Below the pieces are notes generated by a model. The model saw nothing but the letters and a program-made list of their open reading frames with translations, did no database searches and was not told the DNA's origin. From contig CM069432.1 of assembly GCA_035610365.1 (NCBI GenBank), forward strand, positions 174,466,035-174,530,034: a stretch of DNA of 64,000 nucleotides, in the 5' to 3' direction. Below are positions 36,164 to 46,650 of this stretch, piece after piece. The translations under genes and the position numbers were made by a program. Numbering within the stretch: the first letter of the stretch is position 1; every line of letters starts with the position of its first letter. This DNA comes from Aquatica leii. Its lineage: Eukaryota > Arthropoda > Insecta > Coleoptera > Lampyridae.

Positions 36164-38140
36164 CTATTATCTATGGTGCGATTCACAAGTGGTTTTAAGT
36201 TGGATAAATTGTTCTATTACACGCTTATCAGTTTTTGTGGCTAATCGCGTAAAGCAACTTCAACAAAATTTAGATCAAAAGAGATGGTTCTATATCAATA
36301 CGAAAAACAATCCAGCCGATTTAGCTAGCAGAGGTGTAATGCCCAAAACATTAATAAATTCTCATTTGTGGTGGAATGGTCCACAGTTTCTTTCTGAAGA
36401 AAAGGCAATATGGCCCAACCTTGAATTTTCCAATGACATAGAGATTCCAGAATTAAAATTAGTTACAAATGTGTCTGTAAAAGGCTTAAATTCTTCCTGG
36501 TTAATCAACAAATATTCATCATTAGTGAAATTAAATCGTGTATGTGCGTACATATTGCGGTTTATCTATAATTTAAAGACAAACGGTACAAAAATAGAAA
36601 AAAGAACTGGTCCGTTGTCAGTTACTGAATTGAGTGAAGCACTCATTAAACTTATTGTTTTAGCACAAGAAGACAATTTTATGACCGAAAAATATTTGTT
36701 AAAAAAGGAAAAACAAATTTCTAACAATAGTAAAATACTTGCGCTTGCTCCGTTTTTAGATAAAAATAATCTGATTAGAGTAGGTGGGAGGTTAAAGAAT
36801 TCTGACTTACCATACAATAGTAAGCATCCTATTTTACTTGATGGTAGGCATTATTTGACCTATTTAATATTTTTACATGAGCACAATAAATTATTACATG
36901 CAGGTCCACAGTTGATATTGTCGTCAGTTCGACAAACTTATTGGCCCACGTCAGGTATGAATATTGCTAAAAAAATAACTCGATCTTGTATTAAATGCTT
37001 TAAAGCAAAGCCCAGAACATTGGAAGCTATTATGGCTGATCTTCCTCAGTCCAGAGTTAATATAGCTAGTCCATTTAGCACTACCGGTGTTGATTACGCT
37101 GGACCTTATTTAATTCGCGACAAAAAAGGAAGAAATTTTAAATTAACAAAAGCATACATTTGTGTATTTATTTGTTTCTCGTACAACGCTATTCACTTGG
37201 AGCTCGTAACTGACTTAACATCAGAATGTTTTATTTCGGCTTTAAGACGATTTGTTTCAAGAAGAGGAAAACCCTCATATATTTACTCAGATAACGGGAC
37301 AAACTTTACTGCCTCTAATAAAGAGTTAAAATGTTTGTACGATTTTCTTCTAAAATCTAATAATGAGATTTCAGATATGTGTGTGAACGAAAATATTAGC
37401 TGGTCGTTCATTCCACCCAAATCACCCCATTTTGGAGGTATTTGGGAAGCGGCTGTTAAAAGTGTCAAAATCTTATTAGTAAAGATCTTGAATAGCAATT
37501 ATTTAACGTTTGAAGAGTTTTACACTTTGTTAGTACAAATCGAGGCTGTATTAAATTCCCGCCCGATGTATGCTATGTCCTCCGATCCAAACGATTACCA
37601 ACCACTCACTCCATCCCATTTTTTAATTGGTAAACCTTTAATTTCTATCCCTGATCCAAATTTATTGCAAATCAAACAAAATAAATTATCAAGATATCAG
37701 CTATTGCAACAAATCTATCAATCATTTTGGAAGAGGTGGTCACAAGAATATTTTTGCACACTTCAGCGACGCAATAAATGGAAAAATAGCAAACAAGCAA
37801 GTATCGAAGTAGGAGCATTAGTACTACTCAAAAATGAAAATTTACCTCCTTGCAAATGGTCCATTGGAAGAGTAAATGAAGTGTATAGTGGAAAAGACGG
37901 TGTAGTTAGAGTGGTATCGGTGAAATCTATGAATGGAATCTACAAGAGAGCAATAACACAAATTTGTTTATTGCCTTTACCTGAAAATGAAACTTGTAAA
38001 AATGTTTAAATTTTAATTTATATAATGTGTACTTACCTTTTAAGTTCAACGTGTATAATTATTTTGTTTGTTGTTTTTTATGTATTACTATGTTCAACTT
38101 ATAATATTAATTTTTATTGAACGTATATTTGGACGTTCAA

Positions 38141-38154
38141 TAGGGGGGAGTTTA
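38141..38154 (+). promoter_or_regulatory. Polypurine tract of the BEL/Pao element
   Basis: TAGGGGGGAGTTTA sits directly before the 3' LTR start at 38155. The G-run is the expected primer site for plus-strand DNA synthesis. Confidence 0.75.
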
Positions 38155-38346
38155 TGTTAAGAAATTTTTCTAATGTTAAAAAAGATGCGTTAAAGTAGGG
38201 GTGCGCGAACTACACAAATTAGAGCATTATTACGTTGTCGTTTTCGTTGCATGTATGTATAATGCAATTATTAAAAAGTATTATTAAGACAACGATCGTT
38301 TTATTATTTACAAAAAAAATCTACAGTCCATTCTATCGAATTAACA
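38155..38346 (+). repeat. 3' LTR of the BEL/Pao element
   Basis: 192 bp, colinear with the 5' LTR and differing by two substitutions and a 1-bp insertion (GTATGTATAATG against GTATTATAATG). Ends ATTAACA, followed by the TSD CTAAG. Confidence 0.93.
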
Positions 38347-39071
38347 CTAAGAGAAAATAATGCTGTTGGTGAAAATAAGAAGACAGTTACATATTTGGAT
38401 AAAACTTATATTCATCCTTCTTATGGAGTTTCTAAATGTTGGCAATCTGAAGAGGAACATAGTGTTTACCAAGTAGATCGAGCTGGTCAACGATATATCA
38501 TTGTACATGCAAGAGGTTTGTATGGATTTGTAAACAATGCATTGTTAATCTTTAAATCTAAATCGGGAGATTATCACGATGATATGAATCATACAAATTT
38601 CATGCAATGGTTGGAAAAACAACTAATTTCAAACTTACCTCCGAATGGAATAGTTATGGATAATGCACCTTACCATAGTGTGCAAATAAATAAACCACCA
38701 ACGCAAGCAGCAAAAAAGCAAGTGATACGAGAATGGCTTAATAGTAATGACGTAACAACTGACGACATACGTAAAGCTATAATAAATTCGATCTCAATCC
38801 AATCGAGTCTATATGGAGTATGGTAAAACATAAAGCTGCAATGAAAAATGTATCGGAAAGCAGTAGCAACATCAAAAATTTACTAAGAAATGCTTTCTTA
38901 GAAGTAAATGCATTAGACTGGAAAAAGCACTGTGATCATGTCGCTCATTTAGCCCAAGAAATTTGGTTACGAGATGGACTAGTAGATGCAGCTGTCGAGA
39001 CTTTATCCTTCACAGTAAACACTGGATCATCTGATGAAGATGAAAGCGAAGAGGAAGCAGATTCTAATTAG

Positions 39072-40462
39072 TTGTATCAGATTAATTAATTTAATGATTC
39101 AGTTGGTGTTCTAATTAAATAGTTTTTGCCTCTTTTGCTATATGTATTTATAAAGTTACGTGAATTATCTTATAAAGTATCGAAATCAAAATAGTTTATA
39201 TACTTAGCTATTAAAATACTGCATTAAAATTTATTCTCACAACCCGACTTGTTTTGCTTGCTTATCTATCATCTGTGTTGTATCGTAATTAGGTAAAATA
39301 TTTTTGCAGTGGATTTACACAGAATCTCGTAGGATTATCAATTATGTGTTAAAATTTATAAAAGAACTGTTGTATTTATGCTGTTATATATTATCAGTCA
39401 CACGGTTAACAAAATCACTCCTTTCCCCGTTTCAATGAATCGACGTTCTAATATTAACAATGTTTCTAAATTATGTTTTAAAAACTACATATTAATCAAT
39501 TTAACAATCATGCGAACAATTTGTATTACATTATAAACTTCATGTACAACATGAATAGTATCGCAAAAATAAATAATTATACGTGTTTAAGAATGTAAAA
39601 CAAAAATGTTCAAACAATCGTTATCTTCATCAACATAATTTTTAACATTCACTTATAATCATATTTCCAAATTTGTTAAGTAGCAACATCACAACAATTT
39701 CCTTTTATCAAAACTTTTTATATTCGAACCCAATTTGATAAAAGAATTTTCTAAACTGAAAAGTTTATTATTAAAATCTCTGGTCCAAGTTCGATATACT
39801 TAATGTAATGAAACGAATGATCATTTTTATGATACGTAAATCAAAGTTATGGAACTGCTTCATTTTATCTTCGAACACTTGAATACATCCTGTTTACTTT
39901 ATAAAGTTTCTTTCCTAATAACGTAATTATGTACAAATAATCTTTACATACTTATAAATTTACCTCATTTACTTTAACTTCCAGAAATATGTACACACAT
40001 AGCAGATTTTGTTTATTGAAAAAGTACGACGTGTTAATTTATATTTTGGGCTATAGCAGTAAAAATTTCTGTTAATTCACTGTTTAAACATTCCAACTGA
40101 TTCTAACCTACAAATCTGTCGTAAGAAAAATAACTTGTTGCCGCATTGCCATTATATATAAAATGTCAGTCGTGAATTTTTTATCAACTTAACATTTAGA
40201 AGGGCCAAGTTGACACTAAATAACGTTGTGGTTTAATTAAACGATCCTAAATTAGATTAGGGCTGAATAGCAATAAAAAGTTGTAACCGATAGAGCATTT
40301 AAATTTACCGCCGAAATACCTTTGAATGAGAGTGTACCTTCGAGTTTGAAGCGACACCAGGTCACGCCCCTTCAGGGGCAATGTTTACTTCTGCCAACAG
40401 TATATATAATTTTTTATTTAAATTGTTTAAATAAAATTTATAAAAAATCCAGTGTCCCGTAA
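39072..40462. other. 3' flank of the IS630-like gene, no gene seen
   Basis: AT-rich non-coding sequence that probably includes the 3' untranslated end and right TIR of the IS630-like transposon; I could not pair the TIR. A small GC-containing hairpin, GCCCCTTCAGGGGC, lies at 40367-40380. Confidence 0.4.
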
Positions 40463-41449
40463 AATTGACTATAGTCCTCGCAATTTTACTTTCGATGCAT
40501 GTCATTAACGTCAGTGACGTAGTTATTCAACCATGTTGTCGGTATTATCATGTAAACTTACTGTTTTCGTACATTCTTAATATTACATTGCGTATTACGT
40601 TTTCATTAAATGTTTCTACATTCGTAACAGTTGTACTACTCTTACGCTTTGAAGAGATCTAAGAACCTCGTTGTTAGCAACCGTTGTACTTACAGAAATA
40701 ACTGTAGAATATATGTATGTATTACCACAGTTTAAATATTAAGTAAAAGGGCACTTCTCGCACAGCATTTACTGATATCAATGGACCACCATTATCTCGT
40801 TCAAGCTCAAAATAGTACAGTTTTGTATCAAAAATAATTATAAAAAATAATGAGCACTTTGACATAAAAAACACAAATTTTATTTGACAGATGTCAACAA
40901 CGCTGCAACTGTAGTGAGCACACCAACAACGTGATAAAAAAAATTCCATAAGACAATTCGGTATTTATTTAATTTTTGCTATAAATAGGGTGGTATGAAT
41001 TTTACGTCATTAATGACGTGCATCGAAAGTTAAATTGCGAGGACTTTATATTCAAGCGTTTTTTTGGACTTCAGGTTTAACATTTTTGGGTTGGTAAAAC
41101 TGATGAATTTTAAATCGCCTTCAAAAAATAAAAACTTTTATTGGTTGTCAACAACGACCTCTCTGATTGATGGGTCATAATGAATTCCAGTGATTTGTCA
41201 AATCGGGTTGGTAGCAAATATGGACAAAAAGATTTGGTTGTTATCATGCAAGGGTTATCATGAGGTTATTGTTGCTACTAACCCGATTTGACAAATCACT
41301 GGAATTCATTATGACCCATCAATCAGAGAGGTCGTTGTTGACAACCAATAAAAGTTTTTTTTTATTGAGGGCGATTTAAAATTCATCAGTTTTACCAACC
41401 CAAAAATGTTAAACCTGAAGTCCAAAAAAACGCTTGAATATGGTCAATT
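40463..41449. mobile_element. Inverted-repeat element, AATTGACTATAGTCCTCGC termini, interrupted by a foldback
   Basis: AATTGACTATAGTCCTCGCA at 40463 and onward (TTTCGATGCATGTCATTAACG) is matched in inverse at 41002-41047 (GTCATTAATGACGTGCATCG...GCGAGGACT). After the 41048-41441 foldback it finishes GGTCAATT (to 41449). The foldback therefore inserted about ten bases from the element's right end. No confident TSD outside. No coding function; the frames here are short. Confidence 0.6.
41048..41441. repeat. Near-perfect 394-bp foldback (arms about 170 bp)
   Basis: ATATTCAAGCG...AAATCGGGTTGGTAGCAA is repeated in inverse as TTGCTACTAACCCGATTT...CGCTTGAATAT with only a few mismatches. The loop of about 50-60 bp contains TATCATGCAAGGGTTATCATG. 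The insertion site in the surrounding element suggests a TA target. High arm identity means it is young, or kept similar by conversion; its transcript would form a long hairpin RNA. Confidence 0.85.
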
Positions 41450-41547
41450 CAAGTTACAATATGTATGTTATTCTTCAGTAATTTCCCACATTCCATAGTA
41501 ATTTTTCAAATGAACTCCATCTATCGTTATTACTACCTAGATTATTT

Positions 41548-44500
41548 CCCAGCCGGCAGAATGTCGTCATTATGACGTAAATAACTAGTCATACTAAGAT
41601 ATATGACGTGAAAAGTCCAAAGAGGTCTTAGAAAAGACCGTCTTTATAATGACGTCATAAGGTGGTCAGGTACAGACGTCTTTTGAATGTACCGTATCAC
41701 CAGTATGGAACAAATCCACAATTGCATCACTTTGATGGTTATGGTGAAATACAAACAAATTTGAGTTTGAGGTATAATACTTTTTGTTTATTTTAGTTTA
41801 CTACTTTAAAGATTTTACAATTTTCGCAAATAGCAAAATTGTAACCATTAATTTTACAATTATAAGGTTATGTTATAAGATGATGAAACTGATGAAACCT
41901 TTGGTAAAATACGTGAAATGCGGTTTTCTGCTTCTACCTTTCTTTTATTTATTAGTTACTTTTCAATATTTTTTTGTTCCCTGTAGCTCAGTTTTGTTGT
42001 GTGAGTTTTTTTTAATTTAATAATAGGATTTCTTATGAAGAAGGTAAATATCATTACGTTAGATTTGTAGGTTAGCTATACCAATTTTGTAGGTTTTTAT
42101 TAGATTAAAACTCAATTACTTTGATTCATATATATCAGTTATATATTCGTCAATGTTTTCCAAGTTATGCTTAGCACGATAGCATTTATTGGACTGGAGT
42201 TTAATTAGTTCTAATGTAGATGATGGTCTTTGTGGAAGATCAATTGGATTAGTTCGCAGTTCTTTTAAAAAAGCAGATATTTTGGCCTCCATACAAAACG
42301 AGCTCCCAGTATATATCGAAAGGCACTTTCACAAGGAGACGAACCTGATGAAGAAAACTGGTTGCAACAATCCATTTTGAATGTGGTATGTACTTAAGTA
42401 ATTAAAAACAAGTAAATTACGAATTTATTGATGTCAAAATGTATAAAATAATATGTCAATATTTTCTTAAGTTTTAATTTCTACCATACTTGGTAATTTC
42501 TATCACTGAATCATACTTTACCTGGTAAAACTCTCGAATGAATAAAACTATCTGTTAAATTGTAAATAGACCATTATTTTGTGTCGCTTCCACTGATTCA
42601 CTGATTATTTTAAGAATTCAAGTTTATTTAACTTTATTATTATATCTAGTAGATTCTTATTTTTAATGTTGATTTTTGTAATGTATTTTATAGCACAAAT
42701 GTTTTGTAATAAATATTTTTTATAGTATTATTATTAATACCTACCCTATATAAAAACTCGTCAAATTATGACATGAAATGTACGTCACTAAATGACGTCT
42801 TTGGTCTGTGACATTAGTATCCCACACAGCACAAGCATATCCAGTGGATATGAAATGTACACACCAACCATGGATACCGGAGGTGCATTGAACATCCATA
42901 TTTAATATTATGGAGCAAGGATGGAGGTCCAATGGATATATCATTCCGTCACGGAAAAATCTTCATAGTATGTCCATAGGACCTCCAGGTGGATAAACAT
43001 TTTACATCCATATGGAGATATATTGAACAGTCATATGAAAGTACAAAATACATACATATGGAGGTTCAATGAACATTTAATTAAAGTATAATAAACATTC
43101 ATTTTTCTATAGAACCTTCATATGTAGGTAAAATATATGTGCATATCTATATATTAACAAAAAAATATGGCCACACGTCAAATAAAGTCAATACAAAATG
43201 CCAATAGTGATATTTTCCAGATGCAACAACTCCGGTTGGTCCACAGAAAATATGACCACTTGTTCATTTTCACTCAAACACAATCGAACTTTTTTATTTA
43301 CACATTCTCTCATTTTTCTAGAGCTTTTATCCATTATTTATATTATAGGAATCCAAATACTTACTAGATTAATGTACAGCAAAAGTAAATTCAAATATGC
43401 AAAAATACCATGTCTTTACCCAATAAACACAAATCAATGTACTCCTTAGCCGGCACTCAGAATGCTGGCAATGTATTAAAATGAAGTACACTGCCGGTAA
43501 CCAGGTGACACACAGGCCGATATATTGCCGGATGAATCTTGCCAATGCAGAAATTGCATCGAACCAATATCGGCAAGTTATGTATATTAATACAAGTTAA
43601 ATGCAGAATGCCAGTGAAATCTGTGCAATATAATATGTACTTTGCCATCACATAAATAGTGCGCAATTTTAAAAGCATTGGCAATGTTAGCAACTTAACA
43701 CAAATTAAATGCATACAATGGTATTATCATTTTTAATTTAATTAATAAAACAATTTGGAAACTTAACATACAATGTCCATATATGTACTGAAAAAAATTT
43801 AAAAAATATAAAAACCTATTTACATTCATTCTGTGCTTATGTTTATTGGCGTCTTTCGTACCCACTACTCCTGGTGTTTATTGCGTGTTGTAAAGCTGCA
43901 CCACAATTTGAATTTTTTCTTATGGATACTGTAAAATAAAAATTACATTGTAATGCTACTCAAATAACTTATGCACTTTTTTAGCAATTTCTAAACTAAA
44001 TTTTGAAGTTTTTGAAGTAATTATAAAGAATTGCTTTGTAAATAGTCGTGAAATAAAATACAACATGAAAGTCAAGTTTGGCAGTAATGCACTTGAAATC
44101 ACATTACGTTAATATACATATAAAGTTAATGTTTTAAGTTTTAACCTATAAACTATAAAATACTCTGAAACCTCTTACCATAAATTAAGTTTAAAATATT
44201 TTTACAAATTTGTTTTGCTTGATCCAGACCAATTACTTGGTTAAAACATGTCTCGTTTGCTGTACCTTTTCATCCAACAAAGTAGATTGAATCGATCTAA
44301 AAAAAATTTTAATTAAATAAAACTCAGCAATAAGAATAATGAATTGGGAAATTGTAGATAATTCACAAACTGGTTCTTAGATTACAAGTTCCAAAGTCAT
44401 TATACATTTGCTCCAAAACGTGTTAATTTTTAGGTTATATATTTATTATTAAGAAATAATTTATATTTGAATTTAATACTTACTTATTTTGTTTACCCAT

Positions 44501-45136
44501 CCATCCTAAATGATGAAAAACAAACACATTTTTTCGAAATTTTAAAGCACAAAATGGTTTGCATACGATAAATACAAGCTAAACAAAAAGCCAAAAGAGT
44601 TTGCGTGTGCAATTAATTCTTTGATTAATTCAGTGGCGATAATATACGCCAAAACCTTGGCGAAAACAAACGAACAACGAAGAAAGTTTAAATTAAACCG
44701 CGCCAAGTATTTTTTTTTACTTTTTCAATTTTTCATTAAATTTGTTGTTGCATGTTAAATATTTACTACAAATGTTAAATTTTAGAGAATATAATTATTT
44801 CTAAATAATTTTGATAAAAAATAGCAACTCACAAAATTATGTAACATGATACATAAAAAAAAATGTTTCCGAACATAACACTTATAACACTTAAGATAAT
44901 CCTATTTCACAGATATCCATGAATGTATATAAGGTGCATATACAATGGATATTAAACTACGGATGTACATCAATGGATATTATATGGATAAATATGTATA
45001 TCCATTGCATCTCGCGTGCTGTGTGGGATGTCTTTATGACGAGATAATGACGTCATAACTGGTCATTAAACTAGTCAGTTCTAGTCATATAATGACTGGT
45101 TTCTGACGTCATTTTGACGACAGTTTGCCAGCTGGG
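41548..45136. mobile_element. CCC-terminus element of the CCCAGC family, copy 2, TSD TT, split by another element
   Basis: Left CCCAGCCGGCAGAATGTCG, right GACAGTTTGCCAGCTGGG, the reverse complement arrangement of 24444-25815. TT is duplicated at 41546-41547 and 45137-45138. TGACGTCA-type arrays occur at both ends (41565-41670, 42760-42815 and 45030-45120). Without the 42821-45027 insertion it is about 1.38 kb, like copy 1. Confidence 0.9.
42821..45027. mobile_element. CCC-terminus element, TIR CCCACACAGCAC, TSD AT
   Basis: CCCACACAGCAC at 42821 and GTGCTGTGTGGG ending at 45027 are exact inverses. AT is duplicated at 42819-42820 and 45028-45029. The uninterrupted copy of the host element (24444-25815) supplies the empty site, ATTAGTATGTCTTTATG in the same orientation, proving both the boundaries and the 2-bp duplication. 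Arrays of CCATATGGAGGT/TCCAATGGATAT-like motifs fill both ends (42830-43140, 44920-45015). A GCCGGCA/TGCCAAT-rich segment (43449-43700) may be a further nested relic. Confidence 0.95.
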
Positions 45137-45184
45137 TTCATCTATTATCTGTTATCTATATAAAGTTTAAATAGTTTATCTATT

Positions 45185-45570
45185 ATCCACATGTAGGAAA
45201 CTATGAAGTTGTTAGTTAGATAGTAAATATTACAACCGCAAATTTCAAAAAATGTATTTGAATTATACGCGGCATAATATTTCTGATTTGTCAATCAATT
45301 AACACCCGAATGGGATTAAAACTATGGCAATTTGTTTTATATAGTTGTGGAAACTGCATTAGAGTATTCCAGTGCTGAGGAGTCCAAATAGGACGAAACA
45401 GCTGTCCACTGGTCTCTAAGATGGTTTCTGCAATTATATAAACAAATTTTTGCACTTGCGTAGTACAGTTAGAAATATTATGCCGCGTATAATTCAAATA
45501 CATTTTTTGAAATTTGCGGTTGTAATATTTACTATCTAACTAACAACTTCATAGTTTCCTACATGTGGAT
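45185..45570. repeat. 386-bp foldback with roughly 105-bp arms
   Basis: ATCCACATGTAGGAAACTAT and onward (TTACAACCGCAAATTTC, TTATACGCGGCATAATAT) recurs in inverse at 45470-45570 nearly without mismatch. It lies in the right subterminal zone of the 29307-45711 hAT-like element. No TSD is obvious. The loop, about 180 bp, is unrelated single-copy sequence. Confidence 0.85.
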
Positions 45571-46305
45571 CAACTCGTACGTAGCTCCGTTCCTACGAGA
45601 TGGCGTTTAGCCTCAGATTTGTTTATCTATTATCTAATACTAGATAATTCTTGCAAGAAAAAAAAATTATCTGTATCTATATAATTTAAAAATTATCCAT
45701 TTACAACACTGCCCGTAAGATGTTCCGTCTTTTTACTATATAGTCTTTGATCCAAGTTATTTCTTAAATATTAACCTAAACAAAATCAAATACCATATTA
45801 TATGGTCTTTGACAAAATAAAACAATATTGTAAAACTACATTGAAGCATAAACTAACTATAAAGATAGTGCGATGTAAGATATCAATTTTTTTTGATAGG
45901 TGTATATCGGCCTTCCACCTCTGGTAGTTTTTACAGAATTGTTATGTTCTTTATGTATAGGATTGTGAGACATTTTTAAAGACTTCTGATAAAAACTTTC
46001 TCAGAGACATCGCTAAATGTTTAAGCGACAATTCTGGCTTGGAACAGTCGTCCTTTGAACCTTGAGAAATTGATGGCATGTAGAAAATATTTTTGAACTA
46101 GAACTAATGAGGCAATAACAATTCCAAAATGCGCAAAAGTCGTCCTGTAAAGTTGACTAGATGAGTATTGAAGTCCAGTTAAAGAAGTTATGCTGTCTGT
46201 ACACGTGCAAGGCAAGTTGAATGTCACTGCCTGTACTGGTTTATTAATTAATTTTGTAGAAATTTCTCCTCCTTTTTGGATAATTCATTAGATATCGGAT
46301 AATAA

Positions 46306-46430
46306 GGTATAGAAGTTTTGATTTTAAAATCCCCATGAAGTTGCGAAACTGCATTTCTTCACTACTGAATGGGTTACCCTAATAGCACAGAGACATATTA
46401 AATACGTCTTAGAGATATCAAACCAGATAG
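46306..46430. repeat. Dispersed repeat copy 1, with CCCTAATAGCAC terminus
   Basis: GGTATAGAAGTTTTGATTTT through TTGCGAAACTGCATTTCTTC and ACTACTGAATGGGTTA, then CCCTAATAGCACAGAGACAT at 46377, is matched at 53268-53395. Because homology spans the CCC terminus, the pair are copies of a larger unit that already contained this element. Confidence 0.7.
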
Positions 46431-46650
46431 CACAAAGTAATCCGATGGACGTACGATGGATATCTATTGATTTACGTCTGGACGTCCACTGGCGGTCCAT
46501 TTCCGTCCTATGGACGTTCAGTGGACGTCCATTCAGGATCCATTTGTCACAACAATGGACATCCATGAAGAGTACATACTGCAATGTCTTATGGACGTCC
46601 ACTGATGTACGCTTTATGGATGTCCACTGAACATCCATGGAGTAGACTCT
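46424..46650. repeat. Degenerate ATGGACGTCCACTG array after a CCAGATAGCAC terminus
   Basis: CCAGATAGCACAAAGTAATC looks like another member of the CCC/AGCAC terminus group. It is followed by about ten copies of (A/C)TGGACGTCCA(C/T)TG, a motif containing the palindrome GGACGTCC. The open frames on both strands (poly-MDV-like) are by-products of this array. No matching right terminus was found. Confidence 0.65.

Larger units (their letters stand above)
30876..38009 (+). pseudogene. BEL/Pao gag-pol polyprotein, broken
   Basis: One reading frame in family terms, now in pieces. 30876-31547: gag-like N-terminus with the region usually annotated DUF1759 (VIDLPKFNGNFKNWLEY). An in-frame TGA at 31548 is followed by the same frame to 33266: zinc knuckles (CNFCKHNHNVYSC; CINCLCTGHSAKEC; CKVCKGKHN), an aspartic protease motif (LLDSGSQINLLS) and the reverse transcriptase start. 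Near 33264-33275 an 8-bp GGTACCTA insertion shifts the frame. From 33299 the RT continues with catalytic YIDDL, then RNase H (LHGFCDASKDAYAAVIY). RNase H is split by the 34233-36163 element. From 36166 follow an integrase with an HH-CC zinc site (HEHNKLLHAG...CIKCFKAK), DDE core residues (GVDYAGP, SDNGTNF, GGIWEAAVK) and a C-terminal domain to 38009. No env-like ORF. Replication-incompetent copy. Confidence 0.93.
30436..38346 (+). mobile_element. BEL/Pao LTR retrotransposon, TSD CTAAG
   Basis: Complete outer structure: 5' LTR 30436-30626, 3' LTR 38155-38346, both starting TGTTAAGAAATTTTTC and ending TCGAATTAACA. The 5-bp TSD CTAAG lies at 30431-30435 and 38347-38351. A purine tract precedes the 3' LTR. 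By eye the LTRs differ by two substitutions and one 1-bp indel, so the insertion is young. Excluding the 1931-bp element inserted in the RNase H region (plus its TSD), the element is about 5.98 kb. It sits inside the IS630-like transposase gene. Confidence 0.95.
29878..39071 (+). pseudogene. IS630/Tc1-like DDE transposase, interrupted by a BEL/Pao element
   Basis: Exon 1 (29878-30042) starts MAGTSKKSVHSEARDIILNV and needs one frameshift after about residue 28, beyond which EKATELAAVTTGKSPRF gives a helix-turn-helix. A 54-bp intron (30043-30096) leads to AEAKAAENALL...KIHFDNFDLGVLKRTV...DTLRKHLKQIGFTYK, followed by TAA at 30353. A second in-frame TAA follows before the BEL/Pao insertion, which duplicated CTAAG. 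Coding resumes at 38352: TVTYLDKTYIHPS carries the first catalytic Asp and NGIVMDNAPYHS the second. An internal deletion near 38790 removes most of the segment up to DLNPIESIWSMVKH, which carries the Glu. The product ends with an acidic tail (DEDESEEEADSN) at 39071. Not functional. Members of this family are common in insects by my recollection. Confidence 0.85.
29307..45711. mobile_element. hAT-like element, ATCTAGAT family copy 2, TSD CCCGTAAG, expanded to 16.4 kb
   Basis: Left end CAGTGTTGTAAATTATCTAT; right end AATTATCCATTTACAACACTG is its inverse. The exact 8-bp repeat CCCGTAAG lies at 29299-29306 and 45712-45719. Subterminal TATCTAGATA-like motifs appear at 29325-29395 and in 45140-45190 and 45630-45700. 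It belongs with the 7840-10604 element. The length comes from nested insertions: an IS630-like transposon containing a BEL/Pao element, foldbacks, and a CCCAGC element containing a CCCACACAGCAC element. Confidence 0.85.

Noticed and set aside
30436..38346. Possibility that the LTR element is an endogenous retrovirus with env
   Set aside because: Domain order and motifs are BEL/Pao, and the sequence between integrase end (38009) and the 3' LTR is only about 145 bp, leaving no room for an env gene.
41784..42020. 78-residue plus-strand frame inside the CCCAGC element
   Set aside because: The matching part of copy 1 (25450-25701) is interrupted and the composition is low-complexity hydrophobic; no sign of coding constraint.
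43198..43449. Two overlapping short frames in the CCCACACAGCAC element
   Set aside because: AT-rich, overlapping in different frames, no domain; chance frames.
46324..46638. 104-residue minus-strand frame rich in MDVQWTS-like repeats, and the plus-strand MDVRW frame
   Set aside because: Both are translations of the ATGGACGTCC array on either strand; not a gene.
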